64,000 bases of DNA from Bacteroidota bacterium (lineage in GTDB: Bacteria > Bacteroidota > Bacteroidia > UBA4408). Location: positions 186,001-250,000 of the forward strand of contig JADKCP010000001.1 in NCBI GenBank assembly GCA_016718805.1. The letters are read 5' to 3'. This document shows positions 57,174-64,000 of this stretch, one piece after another; the first letter of the stretch is position 1, and every line of letters starts with the position of its first letter. Below the pieces are notes generated by a model that was given only the letters and a program-made list of their open reading frames with translations, did not search any database and was not told where the DNA came from. The position numbers and the translations under genes were made by a program.

Positions 57174-58240
57174 GTGCTACAATCAAGCTCTCACATAGTA
57201 CTACTTAGCCCAGGATTTGCTGCCGACGAAAGCGATGTTAACTGCATTAGCTATTTGCAATATTTCTTGCTGCACTTGAAAGAAATTGCACCTGAAAAAA
57301 AATATCCATTATTGCTTTCGAATATCCCTTTATTAACAAGCGTTATGTTTGGAATGGAATAACAGTTTATTCCATTGGCGGAAAAAGTAAAAAAGGGCTG
57401 TTTAAAATTAGCACCTGGCTTAAAGTGATTTACTGTTTTGTTAGGATAAACAAATCCTGTAAAGTAACTACGGTTATGAGCTTTTGGTTGCGCGAATGCA
57501 GTTTTATAGGGCTTTTACTTTCAAAACTATTTTCCTTTAAATTAATGGCATTAATGCAAGGGCAAGATTCAATGAAAGGAAATTGGTACTTGCGTTTTTT
57601 TAAAGGAAAGAAAATAGAATTAGTGAGCCACTCTGCTTTTAATGCAAGCGTGTTTCAGCAAAGTACCGGTGCAATGTGCAAACACATTATACCATTTGGT
57701 GTAGACTATGAGCATATTTACAAGGAATGGCAGGTTGAATACACTAAGCGAAGTATTGATATAATAGGTGTTGGAAGTTTACTGCCGGTTAAGAACTATA
57801 CCTTGTTTTTAGAATTAATCAGCGAATTAAAAACCAGTTTCCCTGGTTTGCGTGTGGTTATTTTAGGGGAAGGACCGCAACGCGTATTATTACAACACAA
57901 AATTAATTCACTTGGTTTAATGGAAACAGTTGTTTTAAAAGGATTCGTTGGGGTACGTGCCGAATTATTTAAACTACTCAATCAATCAAAAATATTTTTG
58001 CATACTAGCACACACGAAGGGCAATGTTATGCATTTATGGAAGCCTATGCTTACGGTTTGGAAGTGGTTAGTTTTGATGTTGGATACCTTCCCAATACCA
58101 ACAAAAGCCATCGCTGCAATAACAAAGCAGAAATGCTGGAATGTCTGAAAAGTTTATTGTTCAGCGAATTGAGTATGGAGGTTATTCCTGTGCGTTCAAT
58201 GCAAGACACGGCAAAGGAGTTAAATGCATTGCTCGTTTAG
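57174..58240 (+). pseudogene. GT4-type glycosyltransferase, frameshifted at an A8 run
   Basis: The first 62 codons (from GTG 57174, IVLLSPGFAADESD) form the beginning of a GT4-type glycosyltransferase. The remaining sequence continues in another frame from about 57303 and reads IIAFEYPFINKRYVWNGITV, then a GT4 C-terminal domain with IIGVGSLLPVKNYTLFLELI, VVILGEGPQR and HTSTHEGQCYAFMEAYAYG. The break is at the A8 run at 57295-57302. Adding one A joins both parts smoothly (PEKK-ISIIAFEYPF) into a product of about 355 residues. Homopolymer slippage in sequencing, a real mutation, phase variation or slippage rescue are all possible. The family uses nucleotide-sugars to build surface glycans. The gene lies behind the PstS-like gene. 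Confidence 0.82.
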
Positions 58241-58384
58241 CTTGTTTTACAGACAGCACTTATTTAGGTTTGGTTTACAAATCATTGTCCGTTCTTGCTT
58301 TTCAGGAAATTTATAATTTCGTTGAATGTTGTTTGGTGCAAATTTGATTAGAAAAATTAATTTATAATTCCTGTTTTGAAACCG

Positions 58385-59521
58385 ATGAAAAGGCAATTGT
58401 CAGCCCATATATTGCGCCAATTAATAGTACTGTTACCGCTCTATATTTTGTTTTATTCCTTTATTCCGGAAAGCAAGGGCAAGAATGAATACTGCATCAA
58501 TTTGCGGAGAAGTAAGGCTTACGAAAATCAAAAATGGTGGAACGAACGCACTGGATTATTATGGTCACTTTCGTTAATTGGCGCTACTTTACCCAAAGGA
58601 GAATTTGACAATGCAATTTCATTTTCGCAAGATAGTACACTACTAACAATTGATTTTTCAAGGCTGGGATTTACAACGAAAACGCTATTGCTAATAGCTC
58701 AATTTAACAATGATTTAAAGGCTAGCGAAGAGTATAAAAGGCTTAATTCGGTTGACATTGGACGCTGGTTAGTGTATGTAATTCATACCGACAATCATTA
58801 TTACCAATTGGTAGACGCACCTGCAACTTTTGAAGAATTTAAGCAACAACACCCTCAAACAACCGGTCGCTACTTAATTGATAAAAGTTCAGTATCGTTG
58901 GGCATGCGTGAGATTAATTTTTATGTAGACAGTAATTTATCAAAGCAGTTTTTTATTGCAACCGAAGGAAACTATAACTCCCAAAATCAAACATTTACTC
59001 CTACTGAATTTGAGACGATAGACTTACTTCCCAACTCACAACCCCGTTTTGCGATTTATGGAAGAGATGGAAAATTACTTTCCAAGAGTGATACATTATT
59101 GTCGAAAGCCGGACGAATTGGCAAATGCATGTGGTGCCATGAAAGCAAAATTGAACCTCTATTTACAAACACAAAGGATGTTGCGGGATATGCAACTCGC
59201 GAACAATATGAAGCAATAGTGCAACAAGCTAACGGATTTATTTATGCAGAACGAAAAAAGCAAAAAACAGATTTAAATTGGTTCGAAGTTTTTGAACATA
59301 CGCAAGCAGAATTACTTTACATAAGCTTTATGCAACGCTCTGTTTCGGCAATTGCTAAAGAATGGAATTTACCAATCTCTGAAGTAGAACAGATTTTCCA
59401 TCAACTTCCTACAAGTAGCTATGATGAATTTCCATACCTAGGATCAATGCATCCACGCAGCCGCGTTGATTCATTAGCACCATTTAAGGTAATAAAAATG
59501 CCGGTTTCCGTTCGCGAATAG
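58385..59521 (+). CDS. Unknown membrane-anchored protein with a CxxCH haem-binding motif
   Basis: A 378-residue protein with an N-terminal hydrophobic segment (about residues 10-28), acting as signal or anchor, followed by a soluble region. The single motif C-M-W-C-H at residues 248-252 is the c-type haem attachment signature. The surrounding sequence (IGKCMWCHESKIEPLF) is like that of cytochrome c folds. A possible distal Met is present (FMQRS, near residue 320) but cannot be confirmed. The 220-residue N-terminal part is not recognised. If secreted to the periplasm, a mono-haem electron carrier or sensor is possible. The start at 58385 is an ATG; an in-frame TTG at 58376 would add only three residues. 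Confidence 0.7.
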   Translation: MKRQLSAHILRQLIVLLPLYILFYSFIPESKGKNEYCINLRRSKAYENQKWWNERTGLLWSLSLIGATLPKGEFDNAISFSQDSTLLTIDFSRLGFTTKTLLLIAQFNNDLKASEEYKRLNSVDIGRWLVYVIHTDNHYYQLVDAPATFEEFKQQHPQTTGRYLIDKSSVSLGMREINFYVDSNLSKQFFIATEGNYNSQNQTFTPTEFETIDLLPNSQPRFAIYGRDGKLLSKSDTLLSKAGRIGKCMWCHESKIEPLFTNTKDVAGYATREQYEAIVQQANGFIYAERKKQKTDLNWFEVFEHTQAELLYISFMQRSVSAIAKEWNLPISEVEQIFHQLPTSSYDEFPYLGSMHPRSRVDSLAPFKVIKMPVSVRE

Positions 59522-59572
59522 TAAACGTTATTTCGTTAAATGGTTACGAAAATTTATTAAATATAGTCTGTT

Positions 59573-60406
59573 TTATTTATTGCTCGCATTGAATATTCCT
59601 AAGCAATACAGAGGTTTTGAAGGATTTACCCTTGAATACAAATTGTGTAATCGCATATCGGGATAGCGCATAAATCTAAATCCGTTTTGCTCCAACTGAG
59701 TTTTATCTTCAAGCGTTAAGTACCCTCTGCAAGGCTTAAAAAAAACTGAAAAATTGTACTTTTTTTTAAAGTGTTTTTTAAAGCTCTCAACCTGTTCATG
59801 TTTCCTTTTGCTTTGCGAAAAGAAATTAATACCGGCCAATAAAATTAATCCATCGGGTTTCAGTAATTTTTTTAAACGATTGCAATAATCAATTGGCTGA
59901 GGCATAAATTGAAGTGCATGATTTACAACAATCACATCAAACAGTGGTTTCAAAAAATGTAAATTTTCGGTATCACATTGAATCGAATGCCAGGTGTTTT
60001 TATAAAATTTTTTGCAAGCCATTCCATCTATTTCATCGGCAAATAAATCAACGGCCAGTACTTCGTGTTTTTTTTCGGTTAAGGCATTGCTAAGCCAGCC
60101 ATTCCAGCAGGCTAAATCTAATATCAGCGGCTTGTTTTTTTGTTGTATTTGCTTTTCAACTAAGGCCAAACTCTGCTTTCGCCACTTCCACTCAAAATCA
60201 TTTTTTACAGCAGGTGCAATGGGGAGTTCAGGATATTGCTCGGGAGGAATTGGAGTGTAGTTTTTTTCTTTTTTTCGAATTTTTTCCCAGTTAGAAAGGT
60301 AGTTATAAAGGGAGCTTTTAAACTCCGGTTCGCAAAGTAGATGAAAGCCATTTTTTTCTTCCAGCAATGGCAAGTAAGCTTCGTTAATTAATTCGTTTAG
60401 TTTCAT
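59573..60406 (-). CDS. Class I SAM-dependent methyltransferase
   Basis: A 277-residue cytoplasmic protein with the Rossmann methyltransferase core in the middle: LILDLACWNGWLSNAL (motif I), VLAVDLFADEIDG (motif II), VIVVNHALQFMP (motif IV) and LLKPDGLILLAGINF (post-IV). The N-terminal 90 residues are helical and the C-terminus is short. The substrate is unknown; glycan or small-molecule methylation is inferred from the neighbouring glycosyltransferases. The ATG at 60406 lies one base past the stop (60408-60410) of the GT9-like gene, so translation is probably coupled. An in-frame ATG at 60433 would overlap that gene. Confidence 0.82.
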   Translation of the reverse strand: MKLNELINEAYLPLLEEKNGFHLLCEPEFKSSLYNYLSNWEKIRKKEKNYTPIPPEQYPELPIAPAVKNDFEWKWRKQSLALVEKQIQQKNKPLILDLACWNGWLSNALTEKKHEVLAVDLFADEIDGMACKKFYKNTWHSIQCDTENLHFLKPLFDVIVVNHALQFMPQPIDYCNRLKKLLKPDGLILLAGINFFSQSKRKHEQVESFKKHFKKKYNFSVFFKPCRGYLTLEDKTQLEQNGFRFMRYPDMRLHNLYSRVNPSKPLYCLGIFNASNK

Positions 60407-60407
60407 C

Positions 60408-61461
60408 TTAGTTTGGCAGTGGCGTTTTTGCAAGCAGGCTTAACGCTTTGTTTAGCACAGCTTCAGAACTAATTCGATCAAGACAAAGTACTTTTTTATG
60501 CATGCATTTTTGCAACATGCAATCACCGCATTCCATATCTGATGAATTGAAACAAAAAGTGTGATTTTGTAAGGGATTGGTCCAATCATTTCTAGTCGAT
60601 CCATAAATCCCTATAGTTGGAACGCCCATGGCGCAAGACATGTGAAACAATCCGGAGTCTTCTGACACTACTAATTTGCATTTCGATAGAACTTGCAAAG
60701 CTTCGAGAGCACTTGTTTTACACTAAATTTATACAACGTGTTCCCAATTTTTGTTCAAACCAACTTGCTTTTTCTTTCATCGATACTTCTCCTAAAAGCA
60801 AAAAATAGGATTTACGTTTTTCTTGTTTCATCCAAAGTTCACAAAACTCAATGTACTTTTCAATAGCCCAATTGCGCGTTTCAAAAAAACCGGCAGGATT
60901 TAATACTATTAAATCGGAATCAGGTGGTAAGCTAAACGATTCTAACTTTGATTCAACTTCTTTTTTTAAAATTAAGGGTGCCGAAAAATCCACATCTGCC
61001 ACGCCACAAAAATCAATACTTCGCTTAGTGCGTAAACCGGCATAAAGCGATGACTCTTTGTCGAACTCTACCCAAGCTGTAGGAAATAATAAATGGCGAA
61101 TTAGTTTTGAAAAGCGATGATTTTGAAGGTCCATCACTACGTCATAACCTTTCATCAAAAGCAGCGGATACATTAGCAGAAACCAAAGAAATTCGCGTTT
61201 CACACTATTCCCACCACGCAATGCATATACGTTGGTAAACATGTCCATTCCATTAGGAATATCAGACATTCGAGTACGTGTAAGAAAATCAAGTTGAGTG
61301 GAGGCAGGAAGTTGGTTTCGCAAACTTTGTAAATAGGGCAAAGTAATCACCACATCACCAAATGCTTGCAATCGAATAATTAATATTCTTTTTGGCGCTT
61401 TAGAGCCCTTCCATTTTTTTCCATTTAACGAAACTGGGTTAGCAAAATTCAAGCTTGTCAC
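60408..61461 (-). pseudogene. GT9-type heptosyltransferase-like protein, frameshifted
   Basis: Two adjacent frames give a GT9 (ADP-heptose:LPS heptosyltransferase) protein of about 350 residues. The N-terminal part (from GTG 61461) contains KRILIIRLQAFGDVVITLPYL and the central NPAGFFETRNWAIEKYIEF, and ends early at TAA (60718-60720). The C-terminal part, in another frame, contains VVSEDSGLFHMSCAMGVPT and IGIYGSTRNDWTNPL, the sugar-nucleotide site, and the Cys-rich ECGDCMLQKCMHK. The break is at about 60717-60725, where one base is gained or two are lost; a lost GG would restore the usual LVGKTS. The family transfers sugars, often heptose, onto lipopolysaccharide-type glycans. The methyltransferase gene follows directly. 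Confidence 0.82.
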
Positions 61462-61692
61462 GTTTTTGTAGGTGTGTATTCATGCCTCTTATAGAAGCTT
61501 TCATTGGAGGTAAACTTAAACAAAATTGTGAATATGGATGAGTTCAACCTTGTAACTCACTTTTGCAACTACCGATACCAACAATGCAATGTTAATTATT
61601 TTGAGAATCAGCGCCTAACAAAGGAATTCAATTCACGTAGTTTTGTTTGGTTACAGGAAATTGCAAAAAATCAACCTGTATAGTCATTGAAC

Positions 61693-63273
61693 ATGAATAG
61701 ATTAAACTATTTTTTATTTGTTGGAATATGGTTTGCGAGCTTGTGTTTTACACATGCACAATCTCCGCAAGGGCTCAATTATCAAGCTGTTGCACGAGAT
61801 GCTGCAGGAAATGAACTCATCAACAAATCATTGGCAGTTCAAATTGCCATTCATCAATCCAACGCGACCGGTACCATAGTTTATTCAGAAAATCACTTGG
61901 TGAATACCAATCCATTTGGACTTTTTACCTTGGTAATTGGTTCTGTTGACACAACAATTTTCGCTACAATTAACTGGGCAAGCGGACCTTACTTTTTAGA
62001 AATTTTACTCGATACAAGTGCAACTTCTACTAATTTTGTTTCCATGGGAACCACCCAATTTATGTCGGTTCCCTATGCTTTGTATGCTAAAGTTTCAGGG
62101 AATGGTCCACAGGGTTTGCCGGGCCCACAAGGTATTCAAGGTGCACAAGGTCCACCCGGCCCGCAAGGATCAACCGGACTTACTGGTCCACAAGGTATTC
62201 AAGGGGCAATAGGACCACAGGGTTTACAAGGGTTGCAAGGAATTCAAGGTGATCCGGGTCCACAAGGACCGCAAGGACCAACAGGCCCAACAGGGCAGCA
62301 AGGCCCAATTGGACTTACCGGACCAGCCGGACCACAAGGAATTCAAGGTGTTGCAGGACCAGCCGGAGCTACCGGACCACAAGGAATACCGGGAAGTCAG
62401 GATGCTTGGAGCCGCATAGGCAATGCTGCTACTAATGCTACTACCAATTTTATTGGAACAACCGATTCGGTATCCTTTATCCTAAAAACGAATAATACAG
62501 AGCGTTTGCGGGTACTGGCGAATGGCCGGTTGGGTATTGGAACCAGCAATCCCGGGAGTAAATTTTCGATTCACGACGTTGCGGCCAAACAATCTATTTT
62601 TTCGTTTAATGCTGGAATTAATGCAGGACAATTGGAGCTTGGTTTAGCAAGAGGAACACAAGCTAATCCACTTGCAGTTCAGGCAAACGACCTGTTAGGA
62701 AAACTTGTTTTTTCGGGATTCAACGGCGTTAACTTTTCACCTTCAGCTTCCATCGAAAGCCGCAGTTCACAGGCATTTACAACAAGCGGAAACGGCTCTG
62801 TGTTGGAATTTAAAACCACGCGCGACGATAGTACCGCCAGTACCACCCGAATGATTATTGACAACAATGGTAGAGTTGGTATCGGAAAAAATCCCGTTCA
62901 AACATTGGATGTAAAAGGAACCATAAATGTAAGCGGAGGCTTTGGCAATGAAGTAAATCGAAGCAATACCAGCAATGCCGATTTGCTCCCAATAGCCTAT
63001 GGTTCGGTTGACTTGAATGGGAATATTTTAACATCCAATTCAGGGAATTTTATCCTATTTAAGTTGGGAACCGGCGTGTATGAAATAGATTTTACAGATG
63101 GCTTTAATTCCATCAATTTTACAGTATTGGCAACACTTTCATCAGGTCCCGGCGAAATAGCTGCGAGCAATTCATTAACAGGATCCTTACCGGGAAAATT
63201 TAAAATAAGAACCTACAACTCAACAGGAACGCCGGTTGACAAAGATTTCAATTTTGTGGTTTACAAACCCTAA
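61693..63273 (+). CDS. Collagen-like (Gly-X-Y) surface protein
   Basis: A 526-residue exported protein. A signal peptide at residues 1-22 ends THAQ. Residues 23-135 are a beta-rich domain (SPQGLNYQAVARDAAGNEL ... QFMSVPYALYAK), common in Bacteroidota before collagen-like stretches. Residues 138-236 are 33 uninterrupted Gly-X-Y triplets, mostly GPQ, GIQ, GPT and GLQ, able to form a collagen-type triple helix. The rest (about 240-526) has tail-fibre-like segments (NTERLRVLANGRLGIGTSNP) and ends in a beta domain without a clear T9SS sorting domain. It is probably a trimeric surface fibre. A -7-like TAGTTTTG is present at 61638-61645. The next gene, 38 bases away, may be its partner. Confidence 0.88.
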   Translation: MNRLNYFLFVGIWFASLCFTHAQSPQGLNYQAVARDAAGNELINKSLAVQIAIHQSNATGTIVYSENHLVNTNPFGLFTLVIGSVDTTIFATINWASGPYFLEILLDTSATSTNFVSMGTTQFMSVPYALYAKVSGNGPQGLPGPQGIQGAQGPPGPQGSTGLTGPQGIQGAIGPQGLQGLQGIQGDPGPQGPQGPTGPTGQQGPIGLTGPAGPQGIQGVAGPAGATGPQGIPGSQDAWSRIGNAATNATTNFIGTTDSVSFILKTNNTERLRVLANGRLGIGTSNPGSKFSIHDVAAKQSIFSFNAGINAGQLELGLARGTQANPLAVQANDLLGKLVFSGFNGVNFSPSASIESRSSQAFTTSGNGSVLEFKTTRDDSTASTTRMIIDNNGRVGIGKNPVQTLDVKGTINVSGGFGNEVNRSNTSNADLLPIAYGSVDLNGNILTSNSGNFILFKLGTGVYEIDFTDGFNSINFTVLATLSSGPGEIAASNSLTGSLPGKFKIRTYNSTGTPVDKDFNFVVYKP

Positions 63274-63311
63274 ACGAATTATCAGGTTCAAGAAATTGAC
63301 CAAAAGCGACC

Positions 63312-64000
63312 ATGAAGACAGAGTTTTCACAACAACCAATACTACAAAAAAACAAAAACTACTCCCGGTTTTTAGGTAGCCTTGTTGTGTTTTTTTTGTT
63401 GCACACAACAGCATTTGCTCAGGTAAGTATCACGCCTCAGCTGATAGGTAGCACAGGAAACTTCAGTAGCAACGCCGGAATTTCACTTTCTGCATCTACC
63501 GGAGAACTAGCGGTGCAAACTTTTTTTTCGAGCAATCATTTTGTTACACAAGGCTTTCAACAACCACAGCAAAATGGCTTGAGCTTTTCTGTCACAACTA
63601 TATCATCTTCCTGCCTCAACGCCGATAATGGCTTTGCTGAAGTTTCTATTAAATCAGGAGTAGGACCATTTCAATTTTTGTGGCTGCCGGGTGGAGAAGC
63701 AACCAGTTCCATTAAAAATCTAAAACCCGGAACATATACAGTAACTGTAACTGATGCCAGGGGTTTTAAACTAAGCGATACGGTAAGTATTCAGCTTGAA
63801 TATGAAAGAGCATGTGCACTGCATTTTTACAGTGGAATTACACCCAACAACGATCAGCAAAACGACGCTTGGATAATTGATGGTATTGAAGAATTTTCGA
63901 ACAATAGCGTCTTTATTTTTAATCGCTGGGGCGATGTTGTTTGGCAAGGTAAAAACTACAATAACAGCGAAGTGTTGTGGAGTGGAACCACTTCAAAAAA
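63312..64000 (+). CDS. Partial type B T9SS cargo protein, runs off the window
   Basis: The frame is open from ATG 63312 to the window end, so the C-terminus is missing. Residues 1-37 (ending HTTAFAQ) are a signal peptide with a long polar n-region. The next part contains a SprB-like repeat (TISSSCLNADNGFAEVSI ... LKPGTYTVTVTDARGF) near residues 95-160. A gliding-motility-type sorting domain follows (FYSGITPNNDQQNDAW, then VFIFNRWGDVVWQGKNYNN). The domain is cut by the window edge. It follows the collagen-like gene by 38 bases on the same strand and may be transcribed with it. Confidence 0.85.
   Translation, partial: MKTEFSQQPILQKNKNYSRFLGSLVVFFLLHTTAFAQVSITPQLIGSTGNFSSNAGISLSASTGELAVQTFFSSNHFVTQGFQQPQQNGLSFSVTTISSSCLNADNGFAEVSIKSGVGPFQFLWLPGGEATSSIKNLKPGTYTVTVTDARGFKLSDTVSIQLEYERACALHFYSGITPNNDQQNDAWIIDGIEEFSNNSVFIFNRWGDVVWQGKNYNNSEVLWSGTTSK

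Overview
The window comes from a member of the phylum Bacteroidota. The evidence is the set of type IX secretion (T9SS) cargo genes with type A or type B C-terminal sorting domains, a PorP/SprF-family membrane protein, a PorE-like OmpA lipoprotein, a SprB-type giant repeat adhesin, Bacteroidota-style -7 boxes (TAnnTTTG) upstream of several genes, and AT-rich intergenic DNA. Genus and species cannot be read from the sequence. I saw no rRNA, tRNA, CRISPR array, transposase or phage genes.

Layout. 1-7411: the end of a large cadherin/Ig-repeat T9SS cargo, a lipoprotein, ribonuclease R, an unrecognised helical protein and aspartate-semialdehyde dehydrogenase. 7487-13887: a lamin-tail-domain surface protein, then a small membrane protein, a polysaccharide deacetylase and a GNAT acetyltransferase, all close together. 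13906-20666: RlpA-like protein, RuvB, a small membrane protein, a deoxyhypusine-synthase-family enzyme, a four-helix-bundle (S23-like) gene flanked on both sides by degenerate AATCTGGGA-type repeats in opposite orientation, a frameshifted rlmN and metK. 20667-24014: strong terminators, dispersed inverted-repeat elements, and a membrane pyrophosphatase with a 145-residue Cys/Met-rich C-terminal extension. 24015-50726: the surface-protein block. It holds two tandem related T9SS type A cargo proteins (1580 and about 2790 residues), then a 3267-residue SprB-repeat protein followed directly by a PorP/SprF protein and a TPR-PD40-CRD-OmpA (PorE-like) lipoprotein. 50917-56275: a RimK module (retropepsin-like protease, RimK ligase, DinB-like protein, aspartoacylase-like hydrolase), then photolyase and a LON-domain protein. 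56322-61461: a PstS-like lipoprotein, a frameshifted glycosyltransferase, an unknown protein with a CxxCH haem motif, a methyltransferase and a frameshifted heptosyltransferase-like gene. 61693-64000: a collagen-like surface protein and the start of another type B T9SS cargo.

How the parts fit. Much of the coding capacity is for exported or surface proteins. The SprB-like/PorP/PorE-like trio is the clearest functional unit: a huge surface adhesin, its probable outer-membrane partner, and a lipoprotein that can tie the apparatus to peptidoglycan. The RimK group looks like a protein-glutamylation and processing module. The feature I consider most unusual is the Cys-rich tail on the pyrophosphatase. 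It carries two 31-residue units with identical cysteine spacing and, from known family topology, should lie in the periplasm. Three genes (rlmN, a GT4-type and a GT9-type glycosyltransferase) each carry one frameshift. These may be sequencing errors or real lesions, and the sequence alone cannot decide.
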